DNA of 64,000 nucleotides. It comes from Tomocerus qinae (Eukaryota; Arthropoda; Collembola; Entomobryomorpha; Tomoceridae). Positions 11,776 through 24,844 of the stretch are shown here, piece after piece. A program made the position numbers and the translations under genes. A model generated the notes under the pieces. It was not told the DNA's origin. It ran no database searches and saw only the letters and a program-made list of their open reading frames with translations. The stretch covers positions 32,990,909 to 33,054,908 of the forward strand of contig CM034547.1 of NCBI GenBank assembly GCA_020055645.1, read 5' to 3'. How positions within the stretch are numbered: the first letter of the stretch is position 1; every line of letters starts with the position of its first letter.

Positions 11776-13734
11776 TTATAGTTAGTGGCATCTACACCAA
11801 GCACTATAGATATAATTATGACCTAGACGAAGACAGCTTCAAGTATAATAATAATGAGGGTGAAGGGGGTAAGGCCACTTTTCTCAGGTTTTAAAATGTT
11901 GTTGACTTCGTCGCTAACGATTTGCAAGGTCGTAAGCACAGCCTATCGATGGGAAGAAAAGTTTATCTACGTATTACTTTGGTGCAACTTCTATTTGTAT
12001 AGATATTATGTACATGAAGTAAGATGCACATTACTAAACTACCACAACTACTACTACCTAACTAAACCTAAATAAATAAATAAGCGTTCCTTGAATATAA
12101 AATGCTGCTATTTGTTCTACAATAGTATTTAAATCGAAGTTTTCAAATCAAAGTAGTTTAACAAAGTATAAAATGGGTAATTTGCATACAGGCAGATAAA
12201 AAGTTGAGAAAATAGGAAGGCACTGTCCAGCTAAAACCAATTTATTCCAGTTTGGACCAGTTGCTTTTGGATTCCCTGCACCCTGCAATTTTTCAATCGA
12301 TACTCTAATCTAAGCATTTTCGCATTCATTAAAGTGAAAATCTGCAACATTTGAGTGACTGTATACTACATTAATGATAGATAGCTAAGTTCCTTCCAGA
12401 AGGCTCCAAATAATTAAGCATATCTTATCTTGTTCTTCTCTTGAGGTTCAACCTTGTACACTTGTATATGTAAAAATTATGCTATCCTGCTTAGTATGCT
12501 TTCTGGGTGCATTGTCCTATACTGTACCGATACCGACTCTGAATTGAGCATACCGACATGATTTGATGCATCTATCTATGGCTAATATTAAATGATTGCT
12601 TCTACATACACTGCATTTAAATGCAACTTTGCGTTTTTCTCAATGCACCTCGTGAAGTATGAGGGTGTGTCCACCTCCTGCAAGCTTAAAAATAGTCACC
12701 ATAAAACTTCGCCTTACTTTTAGACCGTCCTTGCTGTCTATATAATAAGTTATATGAAGCAAGACAATATCATTATATGATATTTATATACAAACCTAGG
12801 AAAATACAAAACTAGTCTATATGCATGACTGAATTGGCAATTCGCAATTCACAAGTTTAGTTTTACTTAGAAATTTTCTGTCCGTTTTAAGAGGAATTTT
12901 TATCCACCTACCTAGTACCCATTGTATTACAACAATATTAAATACCTGTTAGTTTTTGCTAGTCCGTGTATATGGACTTTGAGACAGCTAAGCATCTAAA
13001 AACGCACGTAAAAGTTAATTGGATTTCGTCTCCACTCCTCCACTGCTGACCAATAGCATTTCTCAGAATTGTAGGCCGAGTTTTTCCGTTGGCTCCTGCT
13101 TGAGCTCTTCCTCTATATTTTACATACCATGCATTCCCTACTTCTCTGTCTGCGTATGCCGTGAGCTGAGCTGGTGCATGGTGCATATGTACCTCTATCT
13201 ATGTAACCCAGCTATTGTATTGTATATTTTCCACGTCGTCGTGTATGTCCATAACTCACTTGTACGAAGTATTCAGTCAGAGAAGTCTGTCTTTCGCTCT
13301 CTTTGCATTTCCATTTGATAAATTTACTCTTTTCTTCTCTTTGCCAGTCAATCGCAGTTTGGATTTCACTTCACTGACATCAGTCTCACCTCCAACCTCA
13401 CGTTCGTTTGTTCGATTGTTACGCATCAAATACTGTAAGTGTTTTGAAATCTAAAAAATATCATTTAAGTTGTTCTTTGTTGAACGAGATTTTCAGTGCG
13501 TTCGCTATAATAGTACAAAAAGTTTCCTGATAGATAAGCAATATTTTGTGTACGAAACTCATTTCCGGTTACCTTACTTTTCCATCAGAATCAGTTTATT
13601 TCTGTTTGAGGTTTCAATGATTTGTTTCCAATTTCCCATTATTTGTTTAATGCTCTTGTGATGAAATGTTTTATAATTTATTTATTTATGTGTTTAGTTT
13701 AGACTGTTTGACTACCAAAGAATTGCATAGAGAA
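11776..13734. other. Gene-free stretch and probable 5' leader of the small Ser-rich gene
   Basis: From about 13020 the sequence becomes pyrimidine-rich and less AT-rich. A consensus donor GTAAGT at 13435 and an acceptor ending at 13702 would make a 5' UTR intron just before the Met at 13735. The open frames at 13019-13454 have no domain likeness and are treated as leader sequence. Nothing was recognised at 11776-13000. Confidence 0.4.
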
Positions 13735-14207
13735 ATGTCGTCCACTGCAAAGTTTGCTCCCACTCTTGGCGGAAGATTTTGGCGGTTGCAGTCTCAAGTT
13801 ACCAAACCTCTCTCATCTGCGAACTCTTCATTGAGTTATAATACTCAAAGTCAAAGCATGGGAAACTTATCCTCTTCTAAAAATTCGTCTACCGTTGGGT
13901 AACTTGAAATTATAATTAGAATTATTAATATGTCGTTTTTCTGTATAAACGTAGCCCTTCTGTAGTTATGTAATATTGTGTAAAACTAGAGTGTTTTGTT
14001 CTTTCAGTTCAACAGTTTTCAAAACCAAATTAATGTAACAATTTTGTGTATAGACATATTATATGAGTGCAAGATGAATGCAAATATTGTATAATCCTTA
14101 TTTATTATTTTAGAAACTCTTCGTTCGGGTCAAGTCAAGACTGCTCTTTTGGAAGTAGCTCTAAAAGTGGTCGTTCTTCCGGTTTCTCCTCGTATTCTTC
14201 AAAGTAA
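13735..14207 (+). CDS. Small Ser-rich protein, 85 residues, function unknown
   Basis: Two exons, 13735-13898 and 14114-14207, joined in phase 2 across a consensus-like GT..AG intron. The N-terminal part starts MSSTAKFAPTLGGRFWRLQS and is mixed in character. The rest is low-complexity Ser/Asn/Gly: the second exon encodes about 30 residues with SSFGSS, SFGSSSKSG and SSYSSK motifs and stops at 14205-14207. No signal peptide, transmembrane segment or known domain is visible. An upstream leader intron is likely (13435-13702). I do not recognise the family. The support is two in-phase exons and codon use unlike the surrounding AT-rich DNA; a chance model is possible. Confidence 0.55.
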
Positions 14208-14325
14208 CTTCTAGATCATTGCTCGTAGAACAAAGAATTTTTTATAAGGTAAATATAATTATTGTGTTTGTAATATTTTGCGCAGGAATGCATGAGATGA
14301 GATCTTGACTATTTGTTGTATTGTA

Positions 14326-15463
14326 CCGGGTGTCTGATAATTACATGAAAGTGTTCTAAGTCCTATAACTCCTGAACAGAGGCTGCTATGAAAATGAGAT
14401 AACCACCATTGAAAAGACAATCGTATTTTCAACAAAATGGGTTATAATAATAATTTTGGTGACTCTTATTACAGGGTCAGCATTTCGACAAAAAAATATC
14501 AAAATAGCCTATAATTGTGTGTATACTTGACATAATTGGAACGGTGACACTTTTAGGAATAGTAACTTAAGCTTCCGATGATAATGAAAAGTGATAGATA
14601 ACATTCAAAAGAGTACGAAAATAGTTATAAAACTATTTTACCCCTCTTGGTTTAGACATTAGACGTTTAGAAAAAATTAAGACTTTAAACACCACATTGG
14701 CATATTGAAAGAGCGAAATTAAAGACATTTTATCGTCCGAAGGAAACCAAACGTCTCAGGTCTTTAATAAATTGTTTACATCAGTCTGTAGCTGATGCAG
14801 AATGAATTTCCTTTTGGATTTTTCTGAGCTAGCCCGATTGGGTTCCAATGATCATTATTTAAAGGTAATGAACTAATGCAACATTTAAGAGATGCAGAAT
14901 TTTCTGAAAAAAGAACACTTGGTCTGAGAGCTGCCCTTCAAGACAAATAATTTTAACTGTAAATCAGAATCCTAAACGATGGACTAGTGTCTAGAGGAAC
15001 GACTGGAACGGCCCAGCACTTTTAGTAGTTTTTACAGCTTTGTTAAAATTTGTGCAGTTATTATTGTTGCTTTGTCAAGTGACTTTAACAAACTTTTACT
15101 CAACAACTTAGTCTAAATGGTGGTCTTTGAAACCCAAGAATGTCATTTCAACAGGTTTTTAATGGCTTCAATCTGCATTTTATTCAATCGCAATTCGGTT
15201 GAAAAATCGTTACCAAAATCACAGAAGACGGAAGCGAATTAAATAAGTAATTTTGTGTTTATTTGAGATTTTTAACAAGGGAAATTGGCCTTTGACTTTC
15301 CCATTTTTAATGTGTGTAACGAAGGTTTTAAAAAATTATTATTATAGGCCATTTTGTTGAAAATACGATTGTCTTTCCTATGGTGGTTATCTCATTTTCA
15401 TAGCAGCCTCTGTTCAGGAGTTACAGGGCTTAGAACACTTTCAAGTATTTATCAGACAGCCTG
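14326..15463. mobile_element. Non-autonomous DNA transposon, TIR 132 bp, TA target duplication
   Basis: The terminal inverted repeats at 14326-14457 and 15332-15463 match with roughly ten mismatches over 132 bp. The element ends read CCGGGTGTCTGATAA and, inverted, CAGGCTGTCTGATAA. TA dinucleotides flank both ends (14324-14325 and 15464-15465), as in Tc1/mariner-like insertions. The 874-bp interior has no ORF of note, so it would need a transposase from elsewhere. It lies about 120 bp downstream of the small Ser-rich gene's stop. Confidence 0.85.
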
Positions 15464-15465
15464 TA

Positions 15466-18400
15466 TATTGTATTTTAAAGTCTATTTATGCTGTTTTCAG
15501 AAAATTGAAAGCAACTCTCCGGTTGATGTCTTGTATGAATTGGCTGATTAACTATTGGCAGAAAAAAACCAGGAAACAGTATTAGCTACCATCTTACACA
15601 AATGAATGATAATCATTTCCACAAAATATATTTTCAAAACTATTACTTTAATGACAACTACTTTGTTCGATTTTTAGCTGTACTGGCTAAAGGTGTTTAA
15701 ATTGAAGTGTCTTAATCATTTAATAATGTTTGAAAAACGCGAATAAGCCAACTGTTGTGTCTTAAAATGTTAAAGTATCGTAAGCTTAATATTGTACTGT
15801 TCCCGTTCCTAAACAATGTCAATACAGATAGATATTATACAATATTACAATAATTAAAAATATCAGTAAACATTGTAAAATGTAATAAGAAAATACGTCT
15901 CAGCCGTTTGGTAGCTTTACCAGGCAGCACACAGGCTTGTATTTCCCATAGAACTTTCCGTTCCTTCAATCTTCATGTGCCTGTACTAGCTACTTTTGTA
16001 TAAGTGTAAACGTATTTTTATAAGAGGAGTAAGAAGTAAAGCAATTTTTCTAATGTGGTGATAGTTGTTTTAGTGAATGATATGTATTGTGCAAATAATG
16101 ATAACTTAATAAATACGTAATTCTATAATAATCTAAAATAAAACATTTCTGCGTCCTTTTTCTAGCGGAAAGCGTCATTAAACTTGATAAGTGAACAAAG
16201 CTTTTTGGAAATACAGTAGTTTACCTTGTAACTGTAAGTAAATCATTTTACTAGTTTTTTTCAGATCAGTTAAGGCTATCATATACCAATATTATGTGGT
16301 GGACACGTCATGATGAGATACGATACGAAACTTTCATATAGTTATAGTTATGCATTACACCTATAGCTCATCAGTCGTAGCCATTATTGGTTGAGAGTTG
16401 AGGCAAGTGTTCTCTTTTACCGTTTTACTGTCTTGATAGTGGCAATATTAATATTTCTATGCTTATACGTTTTTGCTTCAAGCGCGCCTGTCCAATAATG
16501 AAATTGCAAACTGGATTTTATGATTGAGAACACATTAATGTACAACGTAGCGGACAAACATTGGCGTATACTTTGGAGGGGTGGGGGTGGCTCTAGGTCC
16601 AATCTGACTTAAAACAATCATCATAAATAGCAATTGCCAATAATTTTGTTTGCAGGTTTGGCCTTGAGAAATTTAATTACTAAAATATTTGCAAGGGTAT
16701 GTAATCAGATCGAATGCATTCTATAGTTCTGTATTACTTCATACTTGAACCTCGAAATCGAAATATAATGGGCAGACTAACATTATAATATTATGATTAT
16801 GATTCGTAGTCTAGTACTACTAATAATAAGTTATGCTACAAAGGAATTTTATGTACTTCGATGAGAAATTATTTTGCCCATGGACAACTCTGTAAGCTAC
16901 TACACTGATGATTTTCTGTATAGAAAACCTAACCTAACTAGAATAGGATTGAGAACTATTATCATTTTATATACGCACTACAATACTACTGTTCTTATTC
17001 TAATATATTTTTATGATAGATACTGCATCAATTAAATGGTTTTCTTTCATTTTATGTTTCTGTGAGCTGCACCTGATTTTGACTGCACCCATAAAGAAAA
17101 AAATCCTATTTATAGCCCCTAATTATAGGTTGTTGCAATTGATGTTGATAGGTAAGACTAGATAGAACTTATAACACCAGACACTATATAGCTTCACTTC
17201 AGTTGTCTCATTATTGATTGCTATGATACGATATTATTTAACATACATTTCACCATAATCGTAGTCATTTAGACATAATTCGCAAAAAGTCTTGGAAAAC
17301 GCCTATTGGGTAAATTGGGTTTTACATTCTGTAATTTTAATATAGGCTTGTTAATAATTATACGCTTATTACCAGGTACATATTATGGCATATGGATTAT
17401 GGATGTTAATTGGATTGGATTGATAATGGAAAGTAATTCCGTTCATTAAACAGACAAACCGATGCGACAACGACCAACGATATTCTCTTAACTGTCATTT
17501 ACTCTCATTTGATTTGTTTGTGGTCATAGAACGATAGAAAAAATTGTTCATTTCATTCGGACATTTCCATTGGTAATTAATCAGTTTCATGTAAATAATG
17601 ACTAAAGACCTCTGTAACAGTAAGGACCACTGAAATACTACTAATTACCAATAAAAGTAACTTGAATTGAAAAGGTTATTTGGGGGTCACAATTTATAGA
17701 TGAGTTGAGAATACTCAATGAATGAGACTACTCAAGATAGGAAAGAGAATTCGAAAGCCTGCCAATTTTTGCCTTGATTTGAGAGAGAGAGTCAAATAAT
17801 TGGACACATTTCAGTCTTTGTTCAATGTTGCCTCAACGTAATTCAATTTAAGAAGCTCTATAAATAATTTAGCAATGCTGATGTTTTTCTGTCTAGCCAT
17901 GGCATTGCGCTAATCTGAAAAGTCCTAGTGTAAGTGTAAGTCTGCAGTTATTTTGTACGAGCTAGTTTAACCTTGCCCCAGCACAAGGCTACAATTTACA
18001 GTTGCTAGCTTCTATAATCCCAAATCAAAACATAGCTCCCGATCGTATTGCACTGCACTTTTACTACATTGTGCATTGTATACTGTTACTGTACAGCTCT
18101 TAGAAAATATCTTGTAAGCATTTACAACAACAGTAGTTATGATTTGTAAAAGCATATTCAACACCTTGATAGTATATTGAGGAAAGATAATGTACATACC
18201 AGTCAAGTCAGCATGCGACAACGGATTTAATTAACGTTATCCTAAATCCTATTAAATAGTTTGTCTCAAGGTGTTGGTATAGTGTATAATACTCATTCTA
18301 TTATTTGCCATGAAAATCAATATTAGAATAAATAATCAATGATGATTGATGACTTTGATGACCATTATTCTTAGAACTAATGGAAATAATGGAATTGTAT

Positions 18401-18985
18401 GTATGAGTTATACTAGGAAATTGATTTATACCGAATTTATGTTGACGGAAGACCGACAAGGTCAGATATACTCCCAAAATGTGTATTTGTGGAACTATGG
18501 AACATGAACCGAATAGGCAGGTATATAGTTATGGTAGGCTATTGATAATGGCTATTATATATAATTGTAGAATTAGGGTTTGTCTATTTTTTAAAGTTCC
18601 TTCTATTCCGAAAGCTCGGGTTTTCCACCTTTACTGTGCATGTAGCTTTTTGGTGGAAGGAATGAGGTATTTAGTGACGTCTTTACCGGAATGTCCAATT
18701 TTATGCCTTAAGAACGTTCTGCTGCGTCATGCGTGTAACTAGTAAAGCATTCTATGTAGATTATGTAGATGTTTAGTTTTCCTTCGGCAAGCCTACGATA
18801 TCTTTGCTCGTTAAGTAATAATACTTTTGATTGTCTAGATTTTGGAGAACGCAGAGTTTTAGCTTTTCCAACTTTTCGCTATGGTCTAAGTCAAATAACA
18901 TGTCTATTGAATCCTTAAAATTCATACTCAAATTGTGATTCACAGATACTCTTCGACCGGACATGAAGAGTATTATAGGCACTCT
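15466..18985. other. Gene-free stretch
   Basis: Only short open frames without domain likeness. A 70-codon minus-strand frame at 18773-18982 is interrupted at its 5' side by the LTR element (see findings). Confidence 0.55.
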
Positions 18986-18989
18986 ATAC

Positions 18990-19408
18990 TGTAGTATTTG
19001 TAGTATTATAAGATATTGTAATGTACTATCTATAAGGGGAATACTATTGTACTATAATAATATAAGGTGCGACATGCGCACGGGGGAGACTGGCTGATTG
19101 TAACTGTTGAGCGGTAGCGAAACAGAAGGCAGAAATAAGATTGTAAAGTCAGTAGTTGGGATCAGTAGAGAATTGGCAGTCTACTCGATCAGGCGAGGAG
19201 TAGAGTATTGGCGAGCTACTTGATCAGTCGTTTGGGTCTCGGTCTGCGAAGCAAGTCTGCACTACTATGGCAGAAATAAAGAGAGACAATTAAGAAGTAC
19301 TGCAGATTGTCCGTCTATTCATTCCGTGGCATCTTCACCTGACTCATACTCAACCCGCCTATCCCTATCTCTTATATCTCTACCATCCGGGTTCACGTCA
19401 TCCTTACA
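18990..19408 (+). repeat. 5' LTR
   Basis: 419 bp, TG...CA termini. A TATA-like run (TATAAGG at 19061) and AATAAA at 19275-19280 suggest U3 up to about 19.09 kb and an R/U5 part after it. Read against the right copy, no difference was noticed. Confidence 0.93.
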
Positions 19409-22400
19409 AAAGATGCGTTTTTTTCGATTTTGACGGGACGAGAAATGGACCAGGAGGAAGACAACAGCGGAAACGACGACGGAGGATAGAAGTCAACATC
19501 TGCATCGCAACCGACGACGTAAGTGAAAGTGTTTTTTTTGTTTAAATTTTAATTGGGAATATTAAAAAGGGAAAATTTTGATTCATATAAAGTTAAATTT
19601 TGAGAAAAGGGGATGTTAGAATATGCCTATAATATAGTAGTTTGAAAAATTAAATTAAGGGGTTAAAGTAAATGGGGGAGGAGCGCGTCACATTAAATAA
19701 GGACAAGTAAATTGCGCTGAATCCGAATATATATTTTTTGTTTGCTAAAAGTTTGTCATTTTTTCAAAAAATTGGGATTTTTACAACACATGGAAAAGAG
19801 TAGGAGAGCTTGGGCCACTAAATGGTCGGCCATCTTATTAGTATACTCCATTCCATGCTGCAGCAACAGAGTACTTCGTGTATGTATACCGTGTATTGTA
19901 TTACACACAAGCACAGTGCAACACGAAAGGAGCTGTTGATTTCTGCGAAAGGGAAAGTTGAATTGAAATTGAAAGTTTTTATTGAAATATAGGCATATCA
20001 TTGAAATTATTATTGGAAATTGTGGTTTTTGTAATTGTGGGTGTATAATGTGTAAAATTTGTGTGAATTAAGGGAAGCATAGCATTTAGAAAAGGAAATT
20101 TTCGATTGAATTTGGTCATGTGTATTATGAAATTTAGATTGAAAAAGAGAGCAAATTGTGGGGCAGAATGTGAAAAGAGTTAAAATATATTTATTATTGC
20201 ATTTGGAATATAGTAGTGTATATTTATTATGAATTTGGAATTTTAAATGGCAATAATAATATGAATTTCTAATTTTGAGTTTTGTTAACCAACGTGAAGT
20301 TATAGCGTAAAGATAAAAAAGCAAAGTAATGTTATAGCAATTTTGGTTTGGATTTGTAAGTTTGGATTTTAAAGTTTTGATTCATTTTCGTATGAGAGGA
20401 AAGTAGCAAGATGCCCCATAATAAGCGAAAGGAGTAGATAGTTAAGGATAATTTAAGGTTAAAATTGGTGGTAGCTGTTACGGAAAGACCTAATGCACTT
20501 TCATTAGAAAAGCGAGTTGGAATTGGTATTGAAAATGCAAACGAGTGAAGTCTGGGATTTCAGTCGTCTGCATAAATTATATTTGAACTTTGATGATCAG
20601 TGAGATTTTTGTGATTTTCTGTCTAGAGATAAAAAGTAATTATTTTCGTTTTGGATTTTTGTCAGTAACTAATTAACTTAATGATAAAAGCTAGCGTTGT
20701 TCTTTGAGAAGCAACGACGAATCATGCGATTCGTATAGCGAGATTCTAATTTGAGAATTTAACTAATTAGATAAAAAATTATGAAATACCTACCTAATAA
20801 GAATTATGGTGATTGTATCTAATTGAAATGAATAATATGTGTGCAATGATTAGATAATTGGTAGAATGGCATAATGAGATAAAAGTAAATTTGTTTAAAA
20901 GTTTGTACTAATTGGTATTTTGTTTCTTTGAGCTAAAATCTAAGTGTGTTTCTCGACGGAATCCTAATCTAACTTGACATCAGACTGGCGCCGAGAAACG
21001 TGGCGATGGCAAAGAATGTGGCCAAAGAGACGTGAGGTCAAGGAGACTCAGAGGACAAATCGAGGAGAAGAGTCGTTTGAGAACTCGTGAAGTGAAGAGG
21101 ATGATGGAGGAGGAAGACGAGAAGGACGTATGGATTGGAACTTGGGTTTAGGAGTACTCATTCTGAGACTCCAAGGCTAAGTCAAAATTATCGATTTCAT
21201 TTATTTAATACAATTTATTTTGATTATGGCATTTATTAATGAAAATATCGTTGCACTTTGGAAAATTCTGATTTTATATCATGTGGTATTTGAATTTATT
21301 TTGATTTTGTTTGATTTGGAATTGAAATTAACTTAAACTATTGGTCTATATCGGTCTGGACGTGAGTGTATAGTAGGAGTAAGGAATTATGATTGGAAAT
21401 GGGGGCATTTGAGATGCATTTAATGAAAATTTTGGATTTAGTTTAGAGTAATCATGTAGACTAATAGACAGCATGTGGTTATTTATTTAAGAAAGGAAAC
21501 ATGGAATAATTATACAATGCATATAAATTGGGAGAGATTTAATGGAATAAAGTTAGAATTTTGGAAATGATAGTATGATTTGTTATCAGAGGTTTGATTT
21601 TGATTTGAGGTGAAGAAATGTGCATTTATAATTACGAAATGAAGGAATGGCATGAAAGGTTAATAGAGATTTAGTTAATGATATGAAGTGAGTGTGCGTT
21701 TGAGTATAGTTATAAAATAATTTGGATTTCGTGAGTTTAATTTGAAATTATGCGTTTGTTTATGAAAAAGCGATTAATTATCTACAAGGCATTTGGCGTT
21801 TTATTATTTTAAATGAAAAGCGAGATTCCAATTGGGAATGAGCAAGCGAGATTCCTATTGGGAATGGGAATGCGAGATTCGCATAAGCGAATAAAAGAGC
21901 AAAGCTAATAATAATAAATCCTTTTGCGTGTCTATCTAGTAATTATTTCGTATTTTTCTGATTGTACCTAGCAATACAGAGATGAATAAAATGGAACATT
22001 GAGTTGATAAGCATTAATTTTTGGAGATTTAATTTTGGAATTGAGTTTTATTCTTGGAAACGTAAATGAAGTTAAAGTTAAATGAATTTTGGGAATAATT
22101 TTAGTAAAGTCAATTTTGTTTCGGGGATTTTATTTTTGAAATGTTGATATTGGATAAAAAGGTGTGAATTTGATTGGAAAGTCACAAAGTATGCCGGTTT
22201 GGATAAAAGAACGAGTGAAAATTCAAGTATGAGGTGTGAATGGAGATCAGGATAATAGGAATGGGGGATTAGTTTCTCTACGTTCTGATTCTCAATTACG
22301 GGCAAACTGAGAATAAGTAGAGCAAGGCATCAGCAGTTACGTTAGAAGGGACTTGTTGGAGAGAGGATTTCCTAGGTCGTGGAAAATGTAGAGTTGCTGT

Positions 22401-24830
22401 ACGCTGAGTTTGAATTGTCTCAAAAATATAATTGTTTGCAAAAATTCTTCGATTCTTTGAATCATATCTTGAGATTGAATGATGGTTGAACGAATAGCTA
22501 GTATTACCTTAAGAGACGTAAGCTATAATACGGAGTGATCTAGTAAAGAATCTTCTACCTTAAAATTTATTTTATTTGAAAGTTGATTTTGATTTATTTG
22601 AACAATTGGGAAATTATTTGAAGGTCTGTTGGATAACTTGACTTTGCTAATGGAATTTTAGTAAAAGTAACTGGGGAAAATTGATAATGCTTATGAAAAT
22701 AAAATGTGAAGTGAAATTGAAGTTGTAATTGCTAAGGAATGTGTTTAATGTTGATCCTGTATTACAGACAGTATAAGTAAAAAGGATTTATGCGTTTAAT
22801 TTTGCAGTTGAAGTTTGCTAGACAAGAAATATTTATATTTTCGTGAAACTTGAGTTAGTCAAATAGCAGTAAATCTTAGTTGCATAAAGATGAGAGAAAG
22901 AAGAAGTGCATATAATTTTAGGAAAAGTTGAAGTTATTGTATTTTTGGCTAATAGCTATGAATTGGAGAATACTTCAGTAATTTCATATATGTAAGGTTT
23001 GATTTCTTAGGTTACCTATAACATGTAACCATGAATTGAGGAATACTATCGATATTTGTAATGAAGTCGCTTCCTTGGAGTGGTGAAATCTTAGGAATTG
23101 TGGGAATGAAAACTGATCATTAGGAAAATGAGATTCGCTTCTCTGGATTAGTGAAAAGGTTTGAAATGCATTGATGAAAACTTATAGTAAGTAAGGCGGG
23201 GTGACGAAACGTAGGGAAAGCGTTGTATCTACTAGTACTACTCGGAGGATAATTAAATTGATAGTGTCATTGGCGCATCAGTGGGACTATTCAATAAAGC
23301 GAAGAAATGCTGTTATGTTTTGGGTTACGATTTCTAAATCTGGTACTTTTCGATCGTGTAAGGCTTAGCTCTAACGTTCCATCCTAGGGATGCATTGGTT
23401 GTAGCGTAGGAAAAGCGGTGGACCGGATTATTAGTATTACCTTGTGGGAGAATAATGTGCAGAGTACATATTATTCGATACGATAATAATGTAGGAAACG
23501 TGAGGCTTGTTCAGACGGTGCAATCCATCCTATAGATTAGTATTTATTTTAGTTGTGATTGAGAATTGATGAGAATTGGAAATGATTGGCATAAGAAATG
23601 AGAATTTAATTTAAGGATAATTTGTTGGTGAGAAATAGTTATAGGCTGAAAGAATAGAGAGGAATTATCATATGTTTGATACGTAAGGAAAGTGGAAGCA
23701 AGGGATTACCCGCACTGGAGAAAGATAATTTGTTGATATTTGGAAAGCAAATATGTAATTAAGTTGAGAAAGACATCCTGAGTCAGGGATTGTCATGAGC
23801 AATAGATTTAAGTGAAAGAGTTAGATTTAAGTTAAGTTGAGAGAAAGCCTTGAGGGCAAAAAATGAACTGTTATAGTATTTAAGAGAGAAATAGAGGCCT
23901 TGAGGGCAATGAGATAATATAGTAGTAGTAGAATTTAAGTTTGAGATTTTGGGTTGAAAGAGACCAATAGTTTATAAGTAAAGTTTTGAAAGTTTGAAAT
24001 TGATGAAATTATGAAATTGAGTGATTTAGTAATAATAGAATGTGTTTAAAATGAGATAATATTCTTGATATTATGTGTTTTGAGTTGGAAAAGTGTCTGA
24101 AAGTAATAATTAAGAGTTTTGAAGTGAAAGCTAGCACCAGGGAGTGGTGAAAGGAAAAGAGAGACACAAGTAAAAGTTTTAGTGCAATTTTTGTTGGATT
24201 TTTCTGAGAGAAAAACAGAATGTTGGGAGTGCAAAGGTATGAGTGTGATTTATGCTATAATATAGTATGTTTTGAATTTTGGTATAAAAGTATGATAAGG
24301 ACTTTGGTAATATAAATGTTTTTGAAAAGGAATTGGAATTAATGGAAAAGTCAAAAAAAAAAGAAATATTAATTGCTAAAGGAAAAATTAATTATTTGTG
24401 TTTTGTTGTATTTTTGGAACTTGGAAATGAGTCATTTGAGTGTTGCGGTCGTATCCGTATGAGGAGAGAGACGACATGACAAGCGAGCAGGAATGAAAGC
24501 CTGATTTGATGAATCGTGAGAGGCCCCACGAGAGAATTATTTCTTCTACTCAGCAATTGTCATCGAAAATCTACAGCGTCTCAAATGATCGAGCAACATG
24601 AAAAGAATATTGGCATTAAGATATTATATATGAAATGTTTGAATTAAGATTGAATTATGTTTATGATTTGGAATTATGAAGTTATGTATTATGTGGAAAT
24701 TGGCATTATGATGTTAAGTTTGAGGTTGAAATTTGTTAGTTGACATTTATATTATCAACCAATTGTAAAAACAACTTGCATGGATTTTTCTTTTGGGTTA
24801 GAAGGGTTAATTTCGGGAGAAATTAATTGT

Positions 24831-24841
24831 GAGAAAAGGGG
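24831..24841 (+). other. Polypurine tract of the LTR element
   Basis: GAGAAAAGGGG ends three bases before the 3' LTR, the position of the plus-strand primer in LTR retrotransposons. A similar purine run occurs near 19603, so the assignment rests on position. Confidence 0.7.
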
Positions 24842-24844
24842 ATT

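Noticed and set aside
18667-18702. Short minus-strand run reading GKDVTKYL, resembling an actin/Arp motif
   Set aside because: Only about ten residues match, stops flank it, and neighbouring frames do not continue the family.
20987-21002. TGGCGCC-type sequence considered as the primer-binding site of the LTR element
   Set aside because: It lies about 1.6 kb from the 5' LTR end, where a primer-binding site cannot function; kept only as a weak hint of a nested relic.
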